Of a stretch of 64,000 nt of DNA, positions 23,877 to 34,665 are shown in pieces. This DNA comes from Liquidambar formosana (taxonomy: Eukaryota > Streptophyta > Magnoliopsida > Saxifragales > Altingiaceae). The DNA lies in contig CM077823.1 of NCBI GenBank assembly GCA_039720395.1, positions 31,206,371 through 31,270,370 of the forward strand, written 5' to 3'. The stretch's first letter is position 1; the number at the start of each line of letters is the position of its first letter. The position numbers and the translations under genes are program-made. The notes under the pieces were generated by a model. It searched no databases. It had not been told where the DNA came from and saw only the letters and a list, made by a program, of their open reading frames with translations.

Positions 23877-25000
23877 TGCTACGCTACCCAAATTTTTGCT
23901 CTTTTCTCTACAAGCACCTACACAAATTTTTTACTAGGAGATTCCAATCTTACGAGCATATTTATCATTAGGAAAAGGGTAATGATATTGCCAAAGCTGA
24001 ATTATTTTCTTCCGCAGCAACTAAAACAATTATACAACGAAGGGACTATTTTACCTTTTCTCAAATAGCATCCTATTAGAAATATACTATATCACACATT
24101 AGTTAATTATAAATCTTGACATGGCTTTATATATATATTTGGGCTCTCCACTTACAAGTTAAGCTTATAAGTTGTAAACTTAATATGGTCTCAGAGTATG
24201 TCGTTTCTAGACCTATTACATTCGTAAGTCCGTTTTTGTTTTTCATGTGGTAGGCCCTTTGAATCTTATTAGGTGTGTGTTGAAACAAATCGGCCGTAAC
24301 TATTTCAAAGATCACACATCAATTTCTGAAAAAATATAATGGAATTTGTCGGTGATGGAATATTTTTTTTACTTGAAGTGGCTTCATCAATAACTCTTGA
24401 AGTGGGGGACATATTTGATATTTGGCCAAGAAAGCTGATGTTTTTCTTGTTTTTATTTATTTTTTATTTTTTATAACTCCATAGACACTGTATGAAACAC
24501 ATCAATCCCTCGTGTTTAGGCCGAAACCATTGTTTCTGAAAATGGTTTTTTTTCCCCCACAGATTTTGACATCTTTTGAATTGGGTTTAATGTTTTCACC
24601 GGAACAATTAGACTTCGTTGGAAGTGGGAGTTCGTCCAAAGTGCAATGAAGAGGCTTGCTGGTCCAATCTCGAGTGCTTCATCTTTTTGACAAGGGTAAA
24701 ATGGTCCCTTCAATGTATAATAGTTTTAGTTGCTGTGGAAGAAAAGAATTCATCTGTGGCAATATCGCCACCCTAGGAAAATGTTGTTTCACTTACTAAT
24801 AAATATCACCCACTCCCACTGTTGATCACCCACCAAAAGTGGCTCTCCTCTTATTATTTTACTAGGAGATTTTATTAGATTGTTTCCTTTTGTAACTATC
24901 ATTATTTTGGGAAGAGTTCTAGTTATAGTATTATTTGCAAGAGTTTTCTTATGTTTTTCTCTATAATTATGAGCGTAAAGGACTTTAGGAATAGACCTGT
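23877..25000. repeat. Dispersed repeat, copy 1 (interrupted)
   Basis: The two parts 23877-23976 and 24774-25000 match 40108-40640 (CAAATTTTTGC, TTTACTAGGAGATTC, GAGCATATTTATCATTAGG, GTGGCTCTCCTC, TTCTTATGTTTTTCTCTATAAT). In this copy a 797-bp element splits the unit. In the other copy the junction is continuous, but about 190 bp of unrelated sequence lies further on (about 40274-40465). This copy ends exactly where an MRS2 exon 4 fragment begins. Confidence 0.75.
23977..24773. mobile_element. MULE-type non-autonomous element with in-window empty site
   Basis: Inverted ends of about 90 bp begin GGGTAATGATATTGCC on the left and GGGTGGCGATATTGCC on the reverse of the right; both continue with TTTTCTTCC and CAGCAACTAAAAC. 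The 8-mer taggaaaa flanks it (23969-23976 and 24774-24781). The paralogous locus near 40200-40215 reads straight through with a single taggaaaa, confirming the exact boundaries. No coding sequence is visible. Confidence 0.9.
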
Positions 25001-25137
25001 AGAACACCTGCTAGATGATGATGTAGATATGGCTGAGATGTATCTGACCGCGCGAAAAGGTTAAGATCGCTCAACGACACCATGAAATGGATGACTGCAA
25101 GCACTTAATATCCTCAACCATTCAATTAATAGAAAAA
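25001..25137 (+). pseudogene. MRS2: MRS2 exon 4 fragment
   Basis: The stretch GAACACCTGCTAGATGATG...GATATGGCTGAGATGTATCTGACC matches exon 4 of copy 2 (59939-60093). Homology runs past the exon into the next intron (GAAATGGATGACTGCA, then TAGAAAAAAA). Small deletions break the frame. No other MRS2 exon lies next to it. Because intron sequence is included it was copied from DNA, not from mRNA. Confidence 0.85.
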
Positions 25138-25643
25138 AATAGGGTTAAAAACACTTTAGTGCCACTAACTTTTTCATATGTTTTTATTGGGTTCGAAAAG
25201 AATTTAATTTGACAAATTAATCCACTAACTTTTCTAATAGATTTCAATGTGGTCCATTTGTGGATGTTCATTAGTTCACTAAGGGAAGGCGCACGTGAAA
25301 CACACATGAGTGCATATGTGACGCTGATGTAGACTGTCTGGTGTGACGTCGGGACATTTCCCACCAAAAAACGGCACATGCAATGCATGTGAGCTACTTT
25401 TCTTCTAAATCAAAAGCCACTCACATGCATTGCGCGTGCTGTTTTTTAGAGAAAAATATCCTGAGATTACATAAGATAGTCCATATCAGTGCCACGTATT
25501 TGGGATTCCAATTGCCGGGTAATGACTGACGGACATGTTGGAGAGAGAGAGAGAAAGAGAGAGAGAGAGTGATGGAGGAGGACGACTTGGGGAGCAAAAT
25601 GTTATCAGTACTAAGAGTCCCACGGCCTCGGCGACCTGGGGGG
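25138..25643. other. Repeat-rich intergenic
   Basis: This begins with GGGTTAAAAACACTTTAGTG, which resembles a MULE-type terminus, but no matching right end was found. A short inverted pair (CACATGCAATGCATGTGAG and its near reverse) lies near 25376-25432, and an imperfect GA tract lies at about 25541-25570. Confidence 0.4.
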
Positions 25644-26511
25644 CAGGGACAGAACCAGGATTTTATCTCAGGGGTGGCCAAAGTATAAATAATAAAAATT
25701 TTACCTTTCAAGTATGAAAATTATACTAAGATTCAATATTAAATATATTAATACATTAAATGGAAAGTAAATGACTTAACCTTACTTATACTTCTCTAAA
25801 ACCATGACCAAAAAAAAAAAAAAAAAAAAAAAAAAATGCAAAACAAAACAAACAAACAAACAAACAAACAAACAACCAAAAAAAGAAGAAGAAGAAGAAG
25901 AGGGGTTGACATTAGCAATAAATTTGAAGAAGGGTTTTAAAAAATAAATAAAAGATTAAAAAAAAAAAAAAACCTAAATGATTTTTTTCGGTAAGATGTT
26001 TTCCGCCAACCGTTACCCTCTAATATGCTCAATAATTTTGTTTGACAGAAATCTGGGAGAAAAAAGGAAAAAAAAAAAAAAGAAAGCAGCAGTAGCTAAT
26101 ACGATCGATAGGAGAATGTGTTTGTTTTTTGTTAATTATTTTAGACATTTTATCTTTTGTATATATTAATTCTAGCTTTTTATCCTTGGGTATAAGTTGC
26201 TTATTTGACTTTTAAGAGATCATGTGAGGAACCATTATGTTGATTGGGAGGGACCATTCCTAGATTGTACCTAAAAAACTGAAACTAGTAAATTACGTTT
26301 TGGTGACCATTTAGCAATATAATACCAAAACCAAACCCTTAAGTAGTCATTTCATAGTAGGTTGATAATCCATTTGTAACAAGTTAACAGGTAATACCTT
26401 GTTTTGGTATTAGCTTCGAATTTGGTCATCAAACAATACTTTATCAAGATAATTTTTTGAAAGTGAGGGGGGGCCATGGCCACCCCAAGCCTAAGTGTAG
26501 GTTCGTCCTTG
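25644..26511. mobile_element. hAT-like non-autonomous element, 868 bp
   Basis: The left end CAGGGACAGAACCAGG and the reverse of the right end (CAAGGACGAACCTACA) have the style of hAT termini. The 8-bp flanks ctgggggg (25636-25643) and ctgcgggg (26512-26519) agree at 7 of 8. A poly-A tract (about 25807-25838) and an AAAC repeat lie inside. No hAT transposase domain is visible. Confidence 0.65.
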
Positions 26512-26722
26512 CTGCGGGGTACCACGGCCCCAATGCCCCTCCGCCCGCTTGCGCGTCCCGCGCCCTGGGGGGGTGGTTGGGAGGATTACGTTGGTCTGAA
26601 CAGAAAAAGAATTATAAGGTGGCGCCCTGCGGAGGGTACCACGGCCCCCGTGCCTCGCCCCCGGGGGGGTGGTTGGGGGTGGGGTTACATTGGTCTGAAC
26701 AGAAAAAGAATTATAAGGCATT
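26512..26722. repeat. GC-rich tandem duplication
   Basis: Two adjacent units of roughly 100 bp (about 26513-26618 and 26625-26718) share GGTACCACGGCCCC, GGGGGGGTGGTTGGG and TGGTCTGAACAGAAAAAGAA. A third partial unit seems to continue left of the hAT-like element (CCCACGGCC near 25619). The strong GC richness gives spurious Pro/Gly/Arg-rich open frames. Confidence 0.7.
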
Positions 26723-26731
26723 TAAGAATAA

Positions 26732-26824
26732 GGGTAAATTGCAAAAAACCCCCCTGTATTGTTACCCCCCTTGCAGAATACCCCCCTCTAAAAAAAAACT
26801 CAACAAAAAACCCCCCCATATTGT
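26732..26824 (+). repeat. Left terminal inverted repeat of the MULE
   Basis: A 93-bp TIR rich in C runs (ACCCCCCTGTATTG, GAATACCCCCCTC) that pairs with 36533-36623. The differences are a few C-run length changes. Confidence 0.93.
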
Positions 26825-27059
26825 CTAGGGTTGAAAAAACCCCCCTTCCGTTCATGTTCCGTTAGAAAAATTAACAGCCCAACCTCACGTGACTGGCACG
26901 TGACGAAGGAAAATTGATTTTATGACTATAATACCCTCAGCACTCTGAAAGGACGAAAATACCCTCAAAAAACTCAATGGAAAGACTCAAATACCCTCAT
27001 CTTCATCCACTTCCTTTAAGATCTGAAGATGCAATGGGTTTGCGGTGGGTATCAGATTT

Positions 27060-27530
27060 GGTATCTCTCCAGCCCTCTCTCGCTTCCTCGATCCTCTCTC
27101 GCTCCCTCGCTCGCTTTCTCCTTCCGTCGCTGCTCCGTCGCTCTTCCGTCGCTCCACTCTCGCTCCCTCGCTCTATCTCTCCCTCCGTCGCTCCTCCGTC
27201 GCTCCTCCGTCGCTCCTCTCTTGCTCCCTCGCTCCCTCGCGCACGGCTCACGCACAGGTCTTCTCGCTCGCCCACAGCCCCTCGCTCTGTCGCCCCCTGG
27301 CTCCCTCGCGCACAAGTCAGGCACAGATCATCTCGCTCGCGCACAGCCCAGCTCGCGAACAGCACACTCTCCCGCACAACATCGCCTCTCTCTCACGCGC
27401 ACAGCCTGTCTCTCTGGCGCGCACAGCCTCTCTCTCGCACAACCTCGAGGCGTACATCTCGCACGGCAGCTGTAGGTGTGGTCTGGGTTTCGCGCACAGT
27501 AATAGTTTGTGTGGTCTGGGTTTCTCGCAC
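27060..27530 (+). repeat. Pyrimidine/GC-rich leader repeats of the GRF gene
   Basis: Short imperfect repeats of CTCGCTCCCTCG, CGTCGCTCC and CGCACAG fill this stretch just upstream of the GRF start codon. All frames are open here because of composition. I read it as a promoter or 5' leader and not as coding sequence. Confidence 0.6.
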
Positions 27531-27540
27531 GGCTAGGACG

Positions 27541-28059
27541 ATGTCATCATCGGCTGATTCAAGACATACAAGGAATTCTTGTCAACAACTTGCATTTTTC
27601 CGGCGATATGGGAATTGCTATTGTGGAGTCGAAGCTCCATTGAACACAGCTTGGACTAGGGACAACTCGGGCCGAAGATTCTATGGATGTGCGAACTTTC
27701 AAACAAGCAATTGTGAATTTTTCCATTGGCATGATGAGGAATTTTCTGCTCGTGCAAAAGAGGTCTCATGGATGTTGTATAAGGAAAACAAAGAATTGAA
27801 AAAGCAACTTCAAATGTTCCAACAGGAGGTGTTAGGAGATAGGGTAAGTGCAGAAAATAATGATATGCTTGGGCTGAATGACCGTGCAAAAACAATTGAG
27901 CTACAAAACCAGGTAATACAATTGCAAAGACAGATGTTGGAGCTAAAGGAACGTGCAAATAAAGATGAGCTGAAGAAGAATATGAAATGGTCTATGTACC
28001 TGGCTTTTCTATTAGTTATTGTTAGTATTGTAACTGTAGCACTTGTAAGTTCATGGTGA
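27541..28059 (+). CDS. GRF zinc-finger, coiled-coil, C-terminally anchored protein of the MULE
   Basis: This single-exon gene encodes 172 residues. Residues about 26-65 form a GRF-type zinc finger: CYCG (C26, C28), a NSGRRFYGC segment (C50) and C58 followed by EFFHWHDEE. GRF fingers bind nucleic acid in other proteins (for example, some nucleases and topoisomerases). Residues about 74-140 are charged and heptad-like (KENKELKKQLQMFQQE, then QNQVIQLQRQMLELKE), predicting a coiled coil. Residues about 149-170 are hydrophobic (YLAFLLVIVSIVTVALV) and reach the C-terminus, like a tail anchor. I chose the ATG at 27541 because the upstream open frame is low-complexity repeat. It lies inside the MULE, convergent with the transposase, in the position that mudrB has in maize MuDR, but the protein is not mudrB-like. 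Its role in transposition is unknown. Confidence 0.8.
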   Translation: MSSSADSRHTRNSCQQLAFFRRYGNCYCGVEAPLNTAWTRDNSGRRFYGCANFQTSNCEFFHWHDEEFSARAKEVSWMLYKENKELKKQLQMFQQEVLGDRVSAENNDMLGLNDRAKTIELQNQVIQLQRQMLELKERANKDELKKNMKWSMYLAFLLVIVSIVTVALVSSW

Positions 28060-31000
28060 TATAGCACCAAATGTTCATGTTTGATGGCAACATTTTGTTA
28101 ACTTTAATGCACTTTCTATGTGCCTTTTATTGGTAAAATAGAGGATTTGCCTTTGCTTTTTAACACAAAGTGTTACTTCATGTTTCATAAAGTACCCTAA
28201 GTGTTTCTTATATATAAAAATCGCAAAATGTCGGATGGAATGCACATGGTTACTCCACACTTCGCTTGATACATTGAATATTTGCATAAAAATGTTAAAT
28301 TCTTCTTGGCTAGACCAATCTGCTTTTGCCTAATTTTATTTGTTGTATAAATAAATGCCCACTATAATCCTACTATACATCAATGGCCTTATAGGTCACA
28401 AGGTGAAATAAGCTTGATTGTATTAATAATTGACAGCTGCTCAAAGTTGGAGATAATTCCAGATGGATTGAGTGTCATCACTACCCTCCAATAATTGGAG
28501 TTCGCAGCCATGCCTCAAGCATTCAGAGAAAAGTCTCAAAGTGGAAATAAACATCCGACATACTTACATTGCATATTAAGAAGTCCAAAACATAACCCAA
28601 AATAGCCTACATATTAGATGGGACCAACAACACCCATATATTAAGCTGTCCAAAAAATAACCCATAACATAATGGGCATAGGCAAATAACCACCCAACCT
28701 GCCTACATCAGTGACCTATTAAGTTTTCCAAAACAAAACCCAACTATACCATACATATCAGATGGGACCAACAATAACCCACATATTTACAGTACAAAAA
28801 ACATAAACCCATCACATCATAGTCTCATGCAAATAACCATCCACAAAGCCATCATCATTGTCCATATAAGTAGTGCTAGTAGAATCCACATAACGATCGT
28901 AAACAGGGCGGTCTCCAATGCCAACCCACTCCAATCCACACTCTGGAATGCCCATATGGCTTGAGCTTTCTCAGTATCTGCAAATGGCATAATAATTTGT
29001 CATTGTTCAACAGTCAATGAACTTAAATCTCATATATAAAAGAAGAAGAAGAACCATGCATTAGAACAATGAAAATGTATACAAAGTTTCCATTATGTGA
29101 AGATTGCAGAACTAAAAGATACCCAATATGCTTTCATTCCAAGACATATTAAAGGTCCCAGACACAATTCCAAATTCACTAGAACGGCAAGCCATCCTCT
29201 CTATACAACAGAAGAAACCATGATAAAGTAAAAATATAACTTGGAAAGGAATTTATGCACTTGTAAGTGGAAAATTAGACTCTTAAGTGGATATAATGCA
29301 GTGCTACCTCCAGCCACCCCACAGCCGCCAACTCAGGTCACAGAATTGCTTTCTTGTGAGGTCTTCTGGGACCAGATCGTACTTCAATGGAGCCATAGAA
29401 ATATGATATGGAATTATTTTTTCTCTTTTTGGTTCAAATATGGTATGGATTTCTACGCAGACATAATATATACTCAGACCTCTATTTTGTTTCAACCAGT
29501 ACTGACAGAACCTTCTTAAGTTTCCCAAGCAGATTTAGGGAGTTTTACCACAAAATCAACTGAAAGCTCAAGACCATGCAGTATCCCAGGAAAAATAGAT
29601 ATGTGGAGAAGAAAAAGGAAAATGAAACTCATTGACAGCAACAACTATGATATGAGTGTTGCAGTTGCATTGTCAAGTTATTCATTTGGAAACATTTTAC
29701 ATCATGAGCAGTACTGCATGCAGGTTCACCTTCTTTGTCACACTGGCTGGGAGAACCGATATACTCCTTGAAATGTTTACTCCATATGGTACATTATAGT
29801 AGCTGAGCAGAGTCTTTTGCATCTAAGACACTAAGACAGCATAAAGGAATAGACCCTATTCTTATCTCAACATTACAACTTTTAGAAAGCAGTGTAGTCA
29901 TTCTTTTTATGGATAGGATTGTATATCCCCATGTTTACAGTAACAATTTGATCAACCTCGCATACCACTACAGGTGCTTTGGCAACAAAATTAATACTTT
30001 CTGAAAAATGTTTTAAAATGTTCAAAAACTAAATAAACCTGACATTAGTTTCTGTAAGAAGTTGCTTCCCACAATGTGGGTGGGTCTGATATGCAGCAAG
30101 TAGAAGTGTACCATCATAATGACACACCTCCTCTAACACCACTGACTGATACACCATCTGAATTCCAAGTAAAGCCTTAAGCTGCACTTGGTGCTTTGGA
30201 AAGAAGAACTAGGAAATGGTCCCAGAAATATCCTGCTGCTCTTTGTTTCTATTTATATTTAGCAGTGCAATATATGACATGGGAACGTGGCATATAGAAA
30301 GCCTATTGTCCAAGAAGTGACTTCCCCCCCTCCCGCACAAAATAAAAAATAAAAATAAATAAAGAAAGTTAAACAATCTTCGGTTTGGGTCTGCTCTAAG
30401 AATAAAATAAGAGAGAACTTTGGAATCATTTCCTCGATCATCTTTCCATTTACCACCTTGTAAAAATATTCAAATGCCATAAAAGTTGCTCAATATGTTA
30501 AGAAACACGATTTATAATCTAATCCATCTTCTCTTACCATATGCAATTTTGTACAAAATGAATCCAATCATCAATAACATGCAGAACACCTCAGCTGTAA
30601 GAAATTGGCAAAAACTGCATGCAACACTCACAAAATGAGAGAAAATCAAGTGTTAAATAAATGGGTACAATAAGCAATAGCCTATAGCTTCTCCCCAATC
30701 CCATCTGAATCTCTGGCCCTCTTTTGAATCAATTCCTAGTCTTTACCATTTTTCCTTTTTGTTATTCCCACGTCAATCTGATAATTACTCTTTACAAATA
30801 ATTGTATACCTAAATACAAATAATTTAAAGTATAAATAAGTTTTATTTTTTTTTCCTAAAATCAAGTAAGAACTGTCTTAAGACCAAAACCTGGGCACAG
30901 CCAAAAGAAGGAAAAGCTGATCAACCTAGTCCGCCACCTCCTAGCACAAAACACATCTATTAGGAATTACCCACTATCTACTAATTAAGTGACTAACCAT

Positions 31001-31250
31001 TGGCATTTATCTCTCGCGAAAAAAAAAAAAAAAAAAAAAAAAGCCATCATATCAAGTCTCTCTATATTGGCATTGGTAGAGGGAGTTTGCTTCACTAACA
31101 AGCTATTCCACTGTCAAATATGTCAACAAGCTAAAAGTAACATTGAAGCAACACCAAGCCAAATATGTCAACAACCAAATATTAACAGTTCAATGGGACA
31201 ATATCTTAATGAGTTTCCTTTAAATGAAGTCCATATTGATTAATGAGTCA
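28060..31250. other. MULE interior between the two convergent genes
   Basis: This is mostly noncoding and probably holds both 3' UTRs. Imperfect repeats at about 28580-28840 share ATGGGACCAACAA, CAAATAACCA and AAACCCA words. A possible minus-strand exon pair (about 29222-29105 joined to 28974-28815) has open frames and plausible splice sites, but no family match I can recognise. A poly-A run lies at 31020-31042. Confidence 0.4.
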
Positions 31251-34200
31251 TTACCATTTATGTGAAGATTGAGTTGGAGGTCCATCAGGGGCAGATTGCA
31301 CAGTTGGCTGGGTATGAGATGCACTAGAACTTCCTCCTGCCTGAAAGAAGAAATAAATTAATAACATGAGATAGCAACTACTGTAAAAATATAAGTAAGC
31401 TCCAATAAATAAGATATCCATCAAATACATGTTGCACAAACAAAAAAAAACAAAAAATTAACACATTTTACCTGACTAGAAGTCCCAAACCACTTGACAG
31501 TATGCACATTTTGGGTTCCATATGCACTCCTTCCCGTACCTTTTCCCCTAGCAACTGCCATTGCATTTGAAGGTGTAGCACCTCCCATTACAGCTGCCCA
31601 AACATTTGCACCCATTTCAGCACTTACACCCCTACTAGCTGTTGCACCCATTCCCCCAGTTGTTGCACCTATTCCCCTAGTCTTCCCCTTCCCCCTTCCC
31701 ACAGCCCTCCCCCTTCCAGTTGACCCTCTTCCCACAGCCCTCCCCCTTCCAGTGGACCCTCTTCCCACAGCAATACCCCTTCCAGTGGCACCTCTGCCCA
31801 CAGTCTTCCCCCTTCCAGTGGCACCTCTTCTCTCAACCCTCCCCCTTCCAGTGGAACCTAACCCAGTACTATCACTTCCACCCATACCCACATCATTTCC
31901 CACATCATTTACTGGATTCATACAACCCCTTCCCCTTGATCTACCAGATACACCCATAAACCCAACATTTAGTGGAGGCCTACCACCCCTACGGCTCCTC
32001 ACAACAACTTCAACATGTGGATTTTTACATGTTGATATGTTGTGTCCATATTGCTTGCAATTACTGCATCTCAAGCTAATCCCATATCTTCTAACTTTAG
32101 TTCTCTTCTCTGGCTCATCAGCTGCTCTCCTTCTAGCCTTTTTAGGCCTTCCAGGTTGGATCCTATATAGGGGGGGTGCAATGGGATTGCTTCCAGTGGC
32201 CTCCCACTGACTACAATCAGGTATGGGATATATCATATTGGCATAAGACCGGAGATATGTCTCAATATGGTAACAAGGGTCAACATAATTCTGAGGTCTC
32301 ATATTGAACTTGAAAATGGAGGCAACCGCATGAATGCAAGGAATTCCAGTAACATCCCACTTTCTACACAAGCAAGTCCGTCTTTGCAAATTGACAATAT
32401 ATGTGCGTGGGAAACAGTCAACTTCATACATTTGTTCTCCAGCATATGTCACAATACAATTACGGGAATCTTCAATCAACTTCTCCAACTTATCATGAAT
32501 TTTAGGACACAACAGCCCTTCAGCCCTCAACATCATCTGCCTTTTTGCTTGAATCCGTGACATCAACATCTTTCTAATCATCTCCAACATTGTAATGATT
32601 GGTTTGTCTCTTGCTTTTAATATATACTTGTTCCAAGATTCTGAAGGATTGTTGCATAGCATTTCACATTTTGATCTTGTGCTGAAATGTGATCTAGACC
32701 ATAAACTAGCAGGAGTTGCCCTTAACCAATTATGTGCACCCTGGTCCAAACTCCTAATTTTCTCCATGTGTTGTTCAAATTCATGGACTGTGTAAGATGT
32801 TGCAGCCATCCAAATCTCATCCTTAAATATTCTCTCCTTGTATATCCCCTTGAAGTTGGCATACATATGCCTCACACAGAACCGATGGTCAGCCCCTGGA
32901 AGTAGCTCATCAAATGTCGCAACTAATCCCTGTACATAAATAACACAAGTAAATAACACAGATTGGAAGCTCAAAATTACATATACATGATGTAATCACT
33001 TTGCATAAAATTTTTTAGTAAACATACTACCTTTTGTCTATCGGAGATGAATGTGCAGCCATGCTCCTCTAATCCACCAATAGCTTGCAATAAGTTTGAC
33101 ATGAACCATGTCCATGTTTCCTTAGTCTCAGCTTCTACAACAGCAATAGCCACTGGGAAAATTCCATTATTCCCATCCCTCGCAACAGCACTTAACATTT
33201 GCCCACCAACACACCCTTTTAAGTGACAGCCATCTAAGCCTATAAAAGGCCTACAACCACCCAAAAATCCAGTGATCATTGCATGGTATGAGATAAACAA
33301 CCTCATAAAATGTGCTGGCTGGTTTGGGTGGGTTGATTCCACTTTCATTTGCACAACACTTCCTGGATTCTTTGTTCTGATTTGATTGCAATAGTCCCAC
33401 AACTTATTGAATTGCAAATCATGATCCCCTTCAATTTCCAATAGGGCCCTCTTCTTTGCCCTATATAGTTTGTGTTTTGAAACATCAAGCATCAACTCCC
33501 TTGCAACTGTATTTTGGAAAGCTTCCAAACTCCAATTAGGATCATCCCTGAATCTGTCTATGTACTTCTTTGCTAGCCAACTTGCTTTGGCTTGGTCATT
33601 CTTACGCAGCCTACTACAACTATGCTTTGGATGCCTCAAAGTCTTTAGCTGGAATTTTTCCTTTCCCTTAACATAAGATGCATGCACCCTCCACCCACAA
33701 TTATCTTTGCACCTAACAGTAATTCTATCGCCATCATTCTTTATGAAGAACAAATCATATCCTTTACGAATGGCCACCTCTCTCACAAGATCCCTAAAAT
33801 CTTGAGCTGTTGCAAATGTTGTACCTAACACCAATTTAGGTGACAACATGTCTCGTTCCCTGCAAAACTCAGGATACTTCATTGGTTTCAATCTGCCTTC
33901 ATCATCTGAGGAGCTATCAAGACTAATAAGATCATCAGAATCAGCATATTTTAACACAACTTCATCCCCACTTACAGCCACATCCGCATCCTCTTGCATT
34001 TCTTCTGGTATCACATTGGCATTCATATCAATGTCAATGTTTGCCTCTATATCCTCTTCCACCACAAAATCAAGATCACTTAAATTATCCTCCTCTGAGT
34101 CCCCAAATAATGTTCCAGTACTACTACTACTATCACTATAATCTGTGGCATTTTCATCACCTTCCCCTTCATCACCCACCCTTTCATCGCCTACCCCTTC

Positions 34201-34665
34201 ATCACCCACCCCTTCATCTCCTACCCCTTCATTGCCTAACCCTTCATCACCCACCCCTTCATCTCCTACCCCTTCATTGCCTACCCCTCCATCAACCACC
34301 CCTTTAGCAACAAACTCTTTTCGAGAACCAACACTTTCATCCATCTTCATATTACAGTGCTCTACAAACATTTTAACCAAACAAAATCTTCTATGACAAT
34401 CAAACATGCCCATCAGGGAGTAATCATCATAGCATACTACCAATCCATCATCCATGCCCTTCATTGGTACACAATAGTATAGTTTGAAGTTATTGGGATC
34501 ATGATACCCAATTTTTCTGAACTCTTCCAGCATATCATTCCAATTCAGGCAGTCAGGGTCAACATCATCTATGTAGTCAGTTTTCCCACCACAGTACATT
34601 TTCTGAGGATGATGTCGGAAATAACCCCCATGATGAATCTCAATAGTGTAGTACTTGGTAGACAT
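31251..34665 (-). CDS. MURA-type MULE transposase, intact, three coding exons
   Basis: Exons 34665-33031, 32929-31472 and 31340-31251 join in phase 0 at GT-AG sites to give 1,060 residues with no internal stop. In order: a PB1-like N-terminal domain (about 1-105); acidic GVGDE repeats (about 127-170) and an acidic linker; the MuDR-type DNA-binding region (about 277-350, with CKDNCGWRVHAS and LRHPKHSC); the MULE catalytic domain with D478 (FIGLDGCHLKG) and D542 (FISDRQKG), and a NNPSESWN segment supplying a likely acidic third residue; a SWIM zinc finger (C731, C733, C743, H745); a CX2CX4HX4C knuckle (about 833-846); and a Gly-Arg repeat tail. Such enzymes bind the TIRs and catalyse cut-and-paste transposition in the nucleus. 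The ATG follows a TTGCAG acceptor, suggesting a 5' UTR intron with donor near 35965. Confidence 0.92.
31640..31880 (-). repeat. Gly-Arg coding minisatellite in the transposase tail
   Basis: Repeats of about 30 bp encode GRGSTGRGRAVGRG-like units in the C-terminal part of the transposase. Such RGG-like tails often bind nucleic acid; that function is inferred. Confidence 0.7.
34150..34310 (-). repeat. Acidic GVGDE coding minisatellite
   Basis: A 15-bp unit encoding GVGDE/GLGNE-type pentapeptides is repeated about nine times in frame within the transposase (residues about 127-170). Confidence 0.85.

Noticed and set aside
23753..23971. Poly-lysine open frame
   Set aside because: It is a translation of the poly-A tract at 23829-23873.
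26457..26865. GC-rich open frames of more than 120 residues
   Set aside because: They run across the hAT end, a GC-rich tandem duplication and the MULE terminal repeat, with no domain or consistent frame.
26977..27540. Long open frame upstream of the GRF protein that would extend it by 188 residues
   Set aside because: The stretch is low-complexity CTCGCT/GTCGCT repeat, open in several frames and both strands because of composition. The conserved protein starts at the ATG at 27541.
31494..32210. 238-residue open frame on the plus strand
   Set aside because: It is the antisense shadow of the Gly-Arg repeat in the transposase gene, giving Pro/Leu repeats with no independent support.
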